From Fen-1359 sp963710355 (GTDB lineage: Bacteria; Planctomycetota; Phycisphaerae; Sedimentisphaerales; Anaerobacaceae): a stretch of 64,000 bases of DNA. Location: NCBI GenBank assembly GCA_963710355.1, contig CAVPZU010000003.1, positions 558,001 through 622,000 of the forward strand, written 5' to 3'. The notes beneath the pieces were generated by a model. That model was not told the DNA's origin. It did not search any database and saw only the letters and a list, made by a program, of their open reading frames with translations. This document shows, piece after piece, positions 45,694 through 55,306 of the stretch (its first letter is position 1; every line of letters starts with the position of its first letter). A program made the position numbers and the translations under genes.

Positions 45694-45740
45694 TAGGAGG
45701 AAGGTAACACGAACTTTAATAAAGCTCAATCCTTAACGTT
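45663..45740 (-). ncRNA. Candidate leader/sRNA with C-rich tract
   Basis: The terminator above would end a transcript arising in the 45.7-45.95 kb gap, whose last bases include the anti-Shine-Dalgarno-like CCTTCCTCCT. It could be a psd leader attenuator or a free sRNA. No strong promoter was seen. Confidence 0.3.
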
Positions 45741-45954
45741 TAAGTTTTTTGCCGTTCAATACTTGTCCGTGTCAGGTTTCGCTCTTTCTACTGTTATAGA
45801 CGCCCGAATGTTCAAAAATGTTTTAAACTTTTTGAAAAAAATTTTAACATTTCTGCAAAAACCCCCAACTCCTGTTGCCGTTATATATAGCCCTTCAATT
45901 TATTGAGGGGTTGCCTCTGCCTTTATTTATTCGGCGGGTTGCCATTATTCTTCC

Positions 45955-48900
45955 CTACTTTTGGTAATTGGGACGGCACTCGTCACAGGGATGAAATCCG
46001 TCCTTTTGTTTTAATTCAGCTAAACCTATAGTATGAAAATATCGACGCTCCGTTGCAGGTATCTTTTGTGCAACTTTGCACTCTGGCAAATGATAAATTT
46101 GTTCTCCATCTTTGTATACAATCCCCATCGTATCCTCCGAAGGCAACAGTTTTACACCAGCACCACATTCAAGCAACTCCAACACCATCTTATCTTCTAT
46201 GACCACTATGCGTTTCATTTCCGCTGCTTTTCTAATGTCATATTCAAAGGTCCTCAGCCATTTCTTAAATTCGCGTCTATCCCGTTGCCTCGTCTCACCA
46301 ATCAAGAACTGATGCATCTCTTTTTCGTTTAAATTCCTGAAAGAAATCTTCAAAGACTCCCCCTGCCCATCTTCTCTTTCTACGAACCTTGCGAAAGCAC
46401 TTATATCGATAATACCCACACATTCTGAATCCTGATGCGGCCACACAAAAACTTCCATTCCATCCATACTGGCAACCCACCTTGGAAACGGCCCACCTTC
46501 TAAAGGGCATTCTCGCTTCCAATCTGGTTTATCTGTCATTTCCTTCTCATAACGATGGTCCCAGGGAATAAATACTATCTGTGGCTTGAATCCTTTTTCT
46601 CGAAGTATCGCGGTCTCGTTTTTTATCTTTGCCTTAAGCTCTTGGAAACTTTGAACATATCCTTTCTCAATAAGCCTCTCTTCTATGTCTCCCGAATAAT
46701 AAAGCGTTTCCCATCTTCCCACATCTTCTCCATAAATCCTTGCAAGTTCTGTATCTCGCCCTTCGCCGGTTAAATCTTCCTTGTCGACATAATGAAGATA
46801 TTCTCTCCATGGGTTAGCTCTTTCGGCATTGCTCTTTCGCGATGGTTTTTCGTGCTTGGCAATTAAGTTCCGCAGCCTTACATTATTATTGTATGCTTTA
46901 GCACAATTTTTCTTAAAGTTTTGCATTGCGAGTTCAGTAACACTACCTGATACTATTTTCTCATAATCTATTTTTCTCTGGCGCTGAGCAAGAGCGCCGA
47001 ATACACCTAATAAAAATTTTGCTCCTTTTCCAATATCGTCTTTGCCAGTTAACCATTTGTGGTCCTCAGTTTTCATAATGCTATCTACATGAGGACGTAA
47101 AGTCTGGCAGTCAAACTCCCTAAAACCTTCAAAAAGTCTTATTCTTTTTATTTCCACTTTTGGCTTGCTCGATGCACGTCCGAGAGCAATTATCAGCCAG
47201 AATGGCTCAATCCATCGGGAAAACGCATCACCAGAATAAACCTCTCCTGGCACAGTATCCCACCAATCATATTCCAACATCGATTCATGGTGCCGGTCTT
47301 TTCTTGCGAGCAGATATGTCTCGATAAGTGTGTGAAATTCCGGAATTCTAATGATTGCCGATTCTATAAATGGCTTTACCTTTTCTTTGTCGTACTCTCC
47401 TTCTTTTGCACCCAAGTATAACCACGCCGAGATAACCAGATTCAATAGGTTTATTACATCACTAATCTTAATTTTTACCTCTAACAACGATGAATTTTCA
47501 CCTTCATAGTTATACCAATACCGCAGTCTGATATCGTCCCCTATTTGATGTTTCAAGAGTGAGTTCGCTATTTTCATAAGTTCTTCAAAGGTTTGGATAT
47601 CAGAATACTTCGCGGAACTCCTCAGAGCATTCAAAATATTTTTCAAGTATTTTTCTATAAATGGGTAAACATGGTTATATGAATCGGGATTATCTTTGTC
47701 TTTATATACGTAACCAACAAAGACGTCTCCAATATTTTTATAACGGCGAATAAAAATTCCTGCCACACTCTTCGCTAACCGTTCATTGCTTCTCGAGCAC
47801 TCGTACACCCAGTTTAGCATGACAAAAACTTCGTCAAAATATTGTGGGCTATCAAACTCGAATGCTGTATCTGCCATCAAATAAAGACAATTGGTTATTT
47901 CTTCTATACATTCTTCGTCATCATTTTTAACAGCAAATTGTATGAATTTATGAAAGTCCAGATTCCGAAGTGTTGGTGCAAGATAAGGCGACATTATCAT
48001 ATCGTCTAATGTCCGATTCGTATGGGGCCATCCTATTTCCTGCCGGCTTCTTAGATAATCTTCTACAATCGTCCGAAACCCTTCTAACACACTTTTTACA
48101 CCATTTATATCTTTACCTTCAACAAGCGATTTCAATAAGTCCGAAATTTCCGGCCACTCCACAGGTGAAACACCCCATTTATTTCGTTTCCCACAATCAA
48201 TTGATTTTCTGAAAGCTTGTTGTATATTTTTATCCCATTTTTCTTCCTTCAATAACATTGCAGAATAATTTTTTTCCTTTTCAGAAAGTTTCTCCCCAGG
48301 CCAAATCTTTATACACGGTGGATTGTCTCCTATTCCTCCTTCCCATATTCTTTTATCTCTCTCGAACGGACGAAGTTTCAACTTCCTCGCCAACTTTTCT
48401 AAATGTCCAAAATATATATTGTTGACATACAAACCAGGTCCACTTAGTGTATATTCTGTACATTCTTGTCTCTCGTATATCCCTAGAAAATTACTCAAGA
48501 AACCAAGTCCCTCTAAAGAATCAACGTATATGCTTTGCGCAATTCTTCGCTTTACATCTGCTAAGAGTGAATCTCTGTGCGCTGCAACATAGTTTTCTTT
48601 CAAGAGTTCACTTATTGCTGAGCGTACAAGTGCATGAATGGCCTTAAATAACAAAATAAGGTCGAGCGCAATGACCGAGTATCCCAAAAATATCATTACA
48701 GGAACTATAGCCAGTGGCCACCAGTTGAAATGATTCAACAGAATACCATTAACTAAACACGCTCCTGCCGTTCCCGCAGCGAATGCAAGCACCGGTTTGA
48801 AATACAATCGTTTTAGATAGAATTTGAATAGCGAACTTGTTTTGATTACATACGCGCTATTGATCTGAACTGCGAACACAATGATTGTTACCAACATTGC

Positions 48901-49287
48901 CGTAAAAGAAGCAACTATTGTTCCGCACGCATGCAACGTGCTCAAGAAATGTTGCATATCCTGCAAACGTTGCACAGCCTGCTGGTCATTGATGCTCTTT
49001 CCAAATATAAAGCTTAGGAAACCTATAACTAATGATATTAGAACGGGTAACACAAAAGCCGTGATTACAACAATTGGAGATGAAAGCCATTCGGATAAAG
49101 TGCATCGCCGGACCAGTTTCTTCTTGTATTTTCGGAACTCCGCCTCAACCAGCACTGATAGTGGTTTTGACCTTCGCCTTCTAACTAAATGCACCAAAAT
49201 CGCAGCTAATCCGACCAGTAACGGCAACTCAAACCAGAGCCGATGCACTACAATAAAATACCCACAAGTTCCCGCGCCGTCGGCCAT
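45955..49287 (-). CDS. Orphan 1110-residue membrane protein with C-terminal Cys/His motif
   Basis: Not recognised as a named family. About five N-terminal membrane helices (about 13-33, 69-95, 118-140, 160-182, 186-214), then about 800 residues of mostly helical, charged soluble sequence. The C-terminus (YHLPECKVAQKIP ... GFHPCDECRP) resembles the Ada-type metal-binding motif found at the ends of some nucleases and regulators. Codon use is AT-rich and the flanks are repeat-rich, so it looks like a transferred single-gene island. No partner gene is adjacent. Function unknown; a defence role is only a guess. Confidence 0.75.
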   Translation of the reverse strand: MADGAGTCGYFIVVHRLWFELPLLVGLAAILVHLVRRRRSKPLSVLVEAEFRKYKKKLVRRCTLSEWLSSPIVVITAFVLPVLISLVIGFLSFIFGKSINDQQAVQRLQDMQHFLSTLHACGTIVASFTAMLVTIIVFAVQINSAYVIKTSSLFKFYLKRLYFKPVLAFAAGTAGACLVNGILLNHFNWWPLAIVPVMIFLGYSVIALDLILLFKAIHALVRSAISELLKENYVAAHRDSLLADVKRRIAQSIYVDSLEGLGFLSNFLGIYERQECTEYTLSGPGLYVNNIYFGHLEKLARKLKLRPFERDKRIWEGGIGDNPPCIKIWPGEKLSEKEKNYSAMLLKEEKWDKNIQQAFRKSIDCGKRNKWGVSPVEWPEISDLLKSLVEGKDINGVKSVLEGFRTIVEDYLRSRQEIGWPHTNRTLDDMIMSPYLAPTLRNLDFHKFIQFAVKNDDEECIEEITNCLYLMADTAFEFDSPQYFDEVFVMLNWVYECSRSNERLAKSVAGIFIRRYKNIGDVFVGYVYKDKDNPDSYNHVYPFIEKYLKNILNALRSSAKYSDIQTFEELMKIANSLLKHQIGDDIRLRYWYNYEGENSSLLEVKIKISDVINLLNLVISAWLYLGAKEGEYDKEKVKPFIESAIIRIPEFHTLIETYLLARKDRHHESMLEYDWWDTVPGEVYSGDAFSRWIEPFWLIIALGRASSKPKVEIKRIRLFEGFREFDCQTLRPHVDSIMKTEDHKWLTGKDDIGKGAKFLLGVFGALAQRQRKIDYEKIVSGSVTELAMQNFKKNCAKAYNNNVRLRNLIAKHEKPSRKSNAERANPWREYLHYVDKEDLTGEGRDTELARIYGEDVGRWETLYYSGDIEERLIEKGYVQSFQELKAKIKNETAILREKGFKPQIVFIPWDHRYEKEMTDKPDWKRECPLEGGPFPRWVASMDGMEVFVWPHQDSECVGIIDISAFARFVEREDGQGESLKISFRNLNEKEMHQFLIGETRQRDRREFKKWLRTFEYDIRKAAEMKRIVVIEDKMVLELLECGAGVKLLPSEDTMGIVYKDGEQIYHLPECKVAQKIPATERRYFHTIGLAELKQKDGFHPCDECRPNYQK

Positions 49288-50083
49288 TTTCGCTTACCCC
49301 TGAGCATCCATTTTACATTTCTCCACGGTAACGTCCCTTGTTCCCGCCAAACCAACTATAAATCCTCACAAACCAATCGTCAAACCAATTTCTCCGCGGT
49401 TAAAAAACCTCATTATGCAATACTTTCTTTACATTACGCTCACGAACCATTCTTATCCTATTTCCCACCATTGCTCGTTTCCCCCAAATTGCCTATATAG
49501 CCAACAGCAATTTTTCAATCTTAACATTTAAAAACCTGCTAAAAAACTACCCAAAAACCACTCGATTTCACCTCGAAACCACCCAAAATCACCCCGAAAC
49601 CGCTCAAATGTCACCCAAATGTGACCGAAATCAACCCTATTTTGCGCTTAATTTGGGCAATATACACAACTTTTAACGATTATAACGCTTGCCAACCCTT
49701 GTTTTTGAGCTAAAAACAATGATTCCCCCTCAAAACCTCCCCAAAATTTTCAAAAAATCCTCATTTTTTTAAATATTCCGATTAGTTTTTTAAAAAATAA
49801 TCCGTGTAATCAGCGTAATCCGTGGTTAATTTTCTCTGTGTCCTCTGCGGTAAAAGCTTGCTGTTAGTCTGGAGTCTTGAGTCTGGGGGTCTGCGATAGA
49901 TTTCCCTGCATAATTACTCGTTCATTTTCCGATAATAATAAAAAGCTTAACAATTGTTCAAACTTAATGAATTTCCGCCCCCGCTCCTGCCTTCCGACAG
50001 GAAGACGCGGAGGTTGAACACGGACATGTCCTCCGTAGCGTTAGCGAAGGAGGAAGGACTCTTTTTTTAAGCGAGGCACAAAA
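49288..50083. other. AT-rich intergenic region
   Basis: No credible gene. It contains an imperfect tandem repeat at 49568-49645, a CACGGATT-family repeat near 49800-49832 and a CTCTGTG stretch near 49840. A GAAGGAGGAAGGA ribosome-like site just before mltA is near 50049. Confidence 0.6.
49568..49645. repeat. Imperfect approximately 22-bp tandem repeat
   Basis: Three degenerate units of the type CACCTCGAAACCACCCAAAAT, CACCCCGAAACCGCTCAAATG and CACCCAAATGTGACCGAAATC. Confidence 0.55.
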
Positions 50084-51286
50084 ATGAAAACCAGAATCGG
50101 ACTAATCGCAGGACTACTTATTGTTAGCGCCCTAATCGGATGCAGGCCGGCAGGAAAGCCCGTCATCGACTATACCCGCCAGCTTCAGCCGGGAGAATAC
50201 GCCCTGCGACTGATTACCGACCCCGCCCAGATTCCAGACTTCACCTTCGCCTGTATGGACACCAAAGACCTGCGGCAGGCCATCGACAAAAGCCTCAACT
50301 ACTTAAGCAAACCTTCCAGCCAAAGATACTATCCGGTCAGCGGCATAACACACGCCAGGGCAGTTGCCAGCCTGAAAAAATTCGCTGACCTTCTCGACTC
50401 CGGGCTTTTGGGAGCCGAGTTAAACAACGTAATAAAACAAAACTTCAATGTCTATATGTCCGTCGGCTGCGACTACAACGGCACCGTCCTCTTCACAGGC
50501 TATTATACGCCCATCCTCGAAGGCTCTCTAACAAAGACCGACAAATACCAATATCCACTCTACAAGCAGCCGCCGGACCTCGTCAAAGGACCAGATGGTG
50601 AAATCCTCGGCAAAAAAATGCCCGACGGCTCATTCAGCAAATATCCAACACGCTCTGAAATCGAGCGTATGGGCATGGCAAAAGGCCTCGAACTAATTTG
50701 GCTTGCCGACCCCTTCGAGGCATACATCGCACACGTCCAGGGTTCTGCCAAGGTCCGACTGACCGACGGCAAAATCATCGGCGTTGGCTACGCCGCCAAT
50801 AACGGCTGGGACTACAGAACCATCACAGATACGATGATTGCCGACGGCCTGATTACAAAGGCACAACTTAGTTTATCTGCTATGATAAATTACTTCAGGC
50901 AGCATCAGGACAAGGTCGCCCAATACACCGCAATCAATCCGCGGTTTGTATTCTTCCAGCTCGAAGAAGGCAGCCCTCGCGGCTCATTAAACGAACCCGT
51001 CACTCCAACGCGGACAATCGCTACCGACAAATCTATATTCCCCCGTGCAGCCCTCGCATTTGTCTCAACATATCTTCCGAAAGATAGGGACGGCACAATC
51101 ACCAGCGAGGTCTACGGCGGCTTCGCTCTCGACCAGGATGCAGGCGGCGCAATCCGCGCACCGGGCAGATGCGATATTTACCTCGGCATCGGCGAACAAG
51201 CCGGCAAACTCGCTGGCCAAACCTATAAGGAAGGAAAACTCTATTATCTGTTCCTTAAGGAAACCCCAATCACCATTCAATATTAA
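50084..51286 (+). CDS. mltA: Membrane-bound lytic murein transglycosylase A
   Basis: A lipoprotein (lipobox ALIGC at residue 20) that cleaves peptidoglycan to 1,6-anhydro-muropeptides. 400 residues: the MltA domain FTGYYTPILEGS, IWLADPFEAYIAHVQGSAKV, then a 3D-type domain with DQDAGGAIRAPGRCDIYLG holding the catalytic Asp. Complete. It is transcribed with or before mnmE but separated by about 235 bp. Confidence 0.93.
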   Translation: MKTRIGLIAGLLIVSALIGCRPAGKPVIDYTRQLQPGEYALRLITDPAQIPDFTFACMDTKDLRQAIDKSLNYLSKPSSQRYYPVSGITHARAVASLKKFADLLDSGLLGAELNNVIKQNFNVYMSVGCDYNGTVLFTGYYTPILEGSLTKTDKYQYPLYKQPPDLVKGPDGEILGKKMPDGSFSKYPTRSEIERMGMAKGLELIWLADPFEAYIAHVQGSAKVRLTDGKIIGVGYAANNGWDYRTITDTMIADGLITKAQLSLSAMINYFRQHQDKVAQYTAINPRFVFFQLEEGSPRGSLNEPVTPTRTIATDKSIFPRAALAFVSTYLPKDRDGTITSEVYGGFALDQDAGGAIRAPGRCDIYLGIGEQAGKLAGQTYKEGKLYYLFLKETPITIQY

Positions 51287-51486
51287 AACTCGTAGTGAGT
51301 ATGTCGCTTCTTTGTGACTGTGTGTCTCTGTCCTTTTTTGACTTATGACCTCTTTGCCCCATTAAAATGTGATAGATTTGATTTCAACAGTACTTTTTAA
51401 TACACTGTCCTGCTTATGGATAAATTACTTGAACAGATTAACAGACCTGATGACCTTAAAAGGGCAACTGGCAGCAAAAAACTAAC

Positions 51487-51517
51487 TTAAAACTAAAAAC
51501 TCAAAACTAAAAACTAT
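51487..51517 (+). repeat. AAAACT simple repeat before mnmE
   Basis: The TTAAAACTAAAAACTCAAAA type, the same repeat family as the two inserts in coaB. It ends 4 bases before the mnmE start codon. Confidence 0.7.
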
Positions 51518-51520
51518 AAT

Positions 51521-52924
51521 ATGTATCAGCTCGGTGACACTATTACAGCAATCAGTTCGCCAGCCCAGGACGGCAGGGTGATTATCCGCATAAGCGGGCC
51601 GCAGGCTGTTTCGGCAACAGCTGAATTGCTCGAACCCCAAAGCCAATATCTGCAAACAGGCATTACAAACAGACAAATTCTGATTGATGCCCGATTAAAA
51701 TTTGACGCAAAAATCTATTTTTTCAAGTCGCCGCATTCCTATACCGGCGAAGATGTTGTTGAGATTCATTTTTATGCAAACCGGCCCGTCGCAGATGCCC
51801 TGATGGAAAAGCTTTTTTCGGAAGGTGTGCGTCAGGCCGGACCCGGCGAATTCACCGCCAGAAGTTACCTGGGCGGCAAAATCGACCTCTCGCAGGCCGA
51901 GGCCGTCAACCAGATAATCTCCGGCAGCAATAAATTTCAACTCGATTCTGCCGAAAGGCTGCTTTCAGGCCGACTCTCACAGATAACGGAGGCTGTTCGA
52001 GAGGAACTGCTGGATTGTCTGACCCTGCTGGAGGCATCGCTGGATTTCAGCGAAGAGCAAATCGAAATCATCAGCCCCCGCCAAGCTGCCAAAAAACTAA
52101 AACAAGCAGGAAAAAACCTCGAGGATTTATTGGCCGGCTCCATCAGTTACGAAATGGCAATTGAGCTTGCGTCCGTAGGAATTGCAGGCGCTCCAAACGC
52201 CGGCAAAAGCAGCCTGTTTAACAAGCTCCTCGGAAAAAAAAGAAGCATAGTCTCCAAAGTAAGCAAAACAACGCGGGATATTCTTACCGGCTCTTTGACA
52301 GTCGGACAAAACCGCTGTGTCCTTTTCGATTGTGCAGGCCTGATAAATAAACCGCAGAACATCATCGACAAATTGACCCAGCAGGCGGCGATTGAAGCAC
52401 TCGGCAATTGCGATTTGGTCGTTTTTTGTGCGGATGCCTCGAAAACGGCTGCAAAGCTCGACGAGGACATCCGGATTTCTCTTCTATTAAAATCGAGGCC
52501 CCTCCTGTTCGCTGCAACAAAAGCAGACCTCTTATCACCGCTGCAACTCTCGAAAAGGCTGACGTATCTGCGCAGGTTTTTTGACGCAGATTTCATTGTC
52601 ACAAGCTCAAAGACCGGTCTGGGTATCGAACAATTAAAAAAAGCAATCGACAGCAAAATTCTTGAATCCATTTTCGGCTCGCAGGTCCGTCAGGGACATT
52701 CTGCGGCGCTGCGGGAGATGACCTCTCTTACAAACAGACACAGGCAGTCCATAATATCTGCCTCTGATGCAATCAACCAGGCCGTCGCCGCACTTAAAAA
52801 TGACAGCAGCGAGGCAGCGGCAATGCTGATACGGTCGGCTGTTCAGACAATAGGCGACATCCGGCAGCCCGTCGATGAACAGGTCCTCGACAGAATATTC
52901 AAGACGTTTTGTATCGGCAAATAG
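51521..52924 (+). CDS. mnmE: tRNA modification GTPase MnmE
   Basis: With MnmG it makes 5-carboxymethylaminomethyl-uridine at tRNA wobble positions. 467 residues: the N-terminal folate-binding domain (GDTITAISSPAQDGRV, YTGEDVVEIHFY, PGEFTARSYLGGKIDLSQAEAV), the G domain (G1 GAPNAGKSSLFNKLL near 221; FDCAGL; ATKADL), and the conserved C-terminal Cys in TFCIGK. It ends with TAG, showing that TAG is a stop here. It lies just upstream of the putative origin and dnaA. Confidence 0.96.
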   Translation: MYQLGDTITAISSPAQDGRVIIRISGPQAVSATAELLEPQSQYLQTGITNRQILIDARLKFDAKIYFFKSPHSYTGEDVVEIHFYANRPVADALMEKLFSEGVRQAGPGEFTARSYLGGKIDLSQAEAVNQIISGSNKFQLDSAERLLSGRLSQITEAVREELLDCLTLLEASLDFSEEQIEIISPRQAAKKLKQAGKNLEDLLAGSISYEMAIELASVGIAGAPNAGKSSLFNKLLGKKRSIVSKVSKTTRDILTGSLTVGQNRCVLFDCAGLINKPQNIIDKLTQQAAIEALGNCDLVVFCADASKTAAKLDEDIRISLLLKSRPLLFAATKADLLSPLQLSKRLTYLRRFFDADFIVTSSKTGLGIEQLKKAIDSKILESIFGSQVRQGHSAALREMTSLTNRHRQSIISASDAINQAVAALKNDSSEAAAMLIRSAVQTIGDIRQPVDEQVLDRIFKTFCIGK

Positions 52925-53413
52925 GCACAGAGGGACAGATGTGGAAAATTCGAAGCACTAAATCCGAAAACTCGGCTGTTTCTTCCGATGTCTGTTTCCC
53001 GATGTCGTTTCGGAAATTCGAAACAATATCAAATAAAATAAATTCAAATGACCAAAACGTTTTGAACATTCTGACATTCGTATTTTGGATTTGTTTCGTG
53101 CTTCGACATTCGGATTTCGGATTTCGTGATGTATTACACAATACGAGCATAATTTAATTTGAAAAGGACATTTGGTCCGCCGCAGACGGATTTGGCTATC
53201 GGTTTCCACGGCTTTTCCACAAACGTAAGTTATGATGTGCAAAACCTGTGAAAAACAAATTTTTTTTGCGCCTAACTTCAGTTCCGACAGAGACAACCGC
53301 CATGTGGAAAAGAAAAGCTCCAGAATTGCTTTGAATTGTTTTCCGCAGGCTCAATAATAGCATTAAAAAGCATCATTGATAATTTGTTTTTAGATAAGAT
53401 AAGGAGTTTTTGT
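52925..53413. other. Candidate replication origin (oriC) region
   Basis: The gap between mnmE and dnaA holds several DnaA-box-like 9-mers: TGTGGAAAA at 52940 and 53303, TTTTCCACA at 53213, GTTTCCACG at 53202, TGTGAAAAA at 53247 and TTTTCCGCA at 53339, plus an AT-rich run at 53251-53267. It also holds an imperfect inverted-repeat element (about 52949-53128) and a degenerate palindrome at 53176-53190. TTTTCCACA is a known DnaA-box variant in cyanobacteria. Confidence 0.5.
53176..53190. repeat. Degenerate palindromic element
   Basis: TCCGCC-GCA-GACGGA; one arm base differs. Confidence 0.6.
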
Positions 53414-54844
53414 ATGCAGGGTGTAGTCACGGATGATACGAGGCCGCTGACGGCGTGTCATGAAGACAGTATCAGCGACAAAATCGCTGAAAAAATCGGA
53501 CAACAAAAATATAAAATCTGGTTCGAGCATTCGGTGCGGCTCCGTCTGGCGGATGATTTCCTCAAGATTGCGGTTCCGAATATGTTCATCGCAAACTGGA
53601 TTGAAAATCGTTTCGCAAATCAGATAAAAGTCGCTGCCAGGGAGGTCACAGGAGAAGAAAAGAAATTAACCTTTGTGGTTGATGCGGCGCTCGCCGGCCA
53701 GGAAAAACCAAAGACGTTCGACCTGCCGACCTCTGACCGGCAAAAGGCAGCCGATACGGTCTATACGACAGGAGGAAGCAAAAGACCGCCAATGACAAAG
53801 GCAAAACTGACGCTCGAGACATTCATCGTCGGTGTCTCGAATCAATTGGCTTACAATGCAGCTCTTACGGTCGTCAGAGATGATAAAGTGTCGTTTAATC
53901 CGCTGTTTGTTCACGGAGGGTACGGCGTCGGCAAGACTCACCTGCTGCAAGGGATTTGTAATGCGGTCGGTCGAAACCGACCCGGAACTGGTTGGCTATA
54001 CCTTTCGGCGGAGGATTTCGTCAATCAGTTCGTGCTGGCCTTGAAGACAAAAAAGCTGGAGGCTTTTCGTCGTCGATTCAGACAAACGGATTTGCTCGCA
54101 ATCGACGACATTCACTTCCTGGCCAGCAAGCCTTCAACTCAGGAAGAGTTTCTGCACACGTTTAATTCAATCGACCTAGCGGGCAGACAGGTCGTTCTGG
54201 CTTCAGATGCACACCCAAAATTGATTAACCAGTTCTCGGACAAACTCGTTAATCGTTTTATCAGCGGGATGGTGGTGAGGATTGAAAGCCCGGACTTTCA
54301 GACGCGCTGTCAGATTTGCAGACAATTCGCAGACGCTAAAGGTGTAAATATTCCGGAAGCAGTAATCAAATACATTGCGGAAAATCTGCGCTCGAACGTT
54401 CGGGAACTGGAAGGAGCGGTGCTGAAGGTCATTGCGTATTCTGCCCTGCAGAATAAAAAGGTTGAGCTGGATATGGCCAGGGAAATCCTCGCAGAGCATC
54501 TGGCCAGAACCGACCCGATTGTCCACATCACGGATATCGAAGCCGTGGCTGCCGCCTTTTTCGGCCTGACCCCCGCCGACCTGCATTCTACCCGAAAGGA
54601 TAGAACCGCCTCGCTCGCAAGGCATTTCAGTATGTATCTGGCCAGAAGGCTCACCAAATTGTCCACGCCCGAAATCGGCAGGGGTATGGGAAATAAAAAT
54701 CACGCAACGGTTATTGTCGCCTGCAGACAGGTTGAAAAATTGCTCGAGCAGAATGCACAATTGCACTGGCTCGGCCCGACCGGCAACAGAGTCGCAAAGG
54801 CAAAGACAATATTAGCCACCCTCAAAAATACAATCGCCGGCTGA
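53414..54844 (+). CDS. dnaA: Chromosomal replication initiator DnaA
   Basis: Opens the replication origin. The ATG at 53414 is chosen because AAGGAG lies 8 bases upstream; the frame is open further back through noncoding-like sequence. 476 residues: domain I (about 15-90), AAA+ domain III with Walker A GGYGVGKTHLLQ near 169 and Walker B LLAIDDIHFL, and domain IV with the DNA-binding signature GNKNHATVIVACRQVEKLL near 440. The N-terminal linker (domain II) is short. Position next to a DnaA-box cluster supports an origin here. Confidence 0.95.
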   Translation: MQGVVTDDTRPLTACHEDSISDKIAEKIGQQKYKIWFEHSVRLRLADDFLKIAVPNMFIANWIENRFANQIKVAAREVTGEEKKLTFVVDAALAGQEKPKTFDLPTSDRQKAADTVYTTGGSKRPPMTKAKLTLETFIVGVSNQLAYNAALTVVRDDKVSFNPLFVHGGYGVGKTHLLQGICNAVGRNRPGTGWLYLSAEDFVNQFVLALKTKKLEAFRRRFRQTDLLAIDDIHFLASKPSTQEEFLHTFNSIDLAGRQVVLASDAHPKLINQFSDKLVNRFISGMVVRIESPDFQTRCQICRQFADAKGVNIPEAVIKYIAENLRSNVRELEGAVLKVIAYSALQNKKVELDMAREILAEHLARTDPIVHITDIEAVAAAFFGLTPADLHSTRKDRTASLARHFSMYLARRLTKLSTPEIGRGMGNKNHATVIVACRQVEKLLEQNAQLHWLGPTGNRVAKAKTILATLKNTIAG

Positions 54845-54868
54845 TATTAACGAAAGGACAGGCCGGAT

Positions 54869-55306
54869 ATGGAATACGCCGTAGGAAAAACAGGAAGGAT
54901 TATCGCTGCAAGGCTGTTCGAGGGCGAAGACCTTTACGAATCGATAGAGCAAATCGCAAAAAAAGAGAAAATCAAATCAGCGGCGGTTCTTATTACCGGC
55001 GGATTCAGAAAGGCTGATGTCGTCGTCGGCCCAAAAAAAGAAAAACCGAAAATAATCCCGAACTTCAAACCTTTTGCCGGGCCGGGCGAAGTCCTCGGCA
55101 CAGGAACGATTTACTGCGATAACGAAGGGCCGAAGCTTCATATCCATACGGCAATCGGCAAAGGCGACCAGACAATTGTCGGCTGCCCACGAGGCGGGGC
55201 TAAGATTTTCCTCGTGCTGGAGGTGACAATCATAGAGATAACAAACATCAAAGCCGAAAGACTGCTCGATGAGCAAAGTGGTTTTAAACTGCTGCGTTTT
55301 GAATGA
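54869..55306 (+). CDS. DUF296/PPC-domain protein
   Basis: A 145-residue single-domain protein of the PPC (DUF296, AT-hook-associated) family: GEDLYESIEQIAKKEKIKSA, ITGGFRKADV, GTIYCDNEGPKLHIHTAIG and GGAKIFLVLEVTIIEI. The HIH histidines are the family's metal ligands. Bacterial members are uncharacterised trimers. It starts 24 bp after dnaA, so it may share its transcript. Convergent overlap of 23 bp with the next gene. Confidence 0.88.
   Translation: MEYAVGKTGRIIAARLFEGEDLYESIEQIAKKEKIKSAAVLITGGFRKADVVVGPKKEKPKIIPNFKPFAGPGEVLGTGTIYCDNEGPKLHIHTAIGKGDQTIVGCPRGGAKIFLVLEVTIIEITNIKAERLLDEQSGFKLLRFE

Noticed and set aside
52946..53157. Small proteins in the mnmE-dnaA gap
   Set aside because: Both strands give similar low-complexity frames because the region is an inverted repeat; DnaA boxes fit better.
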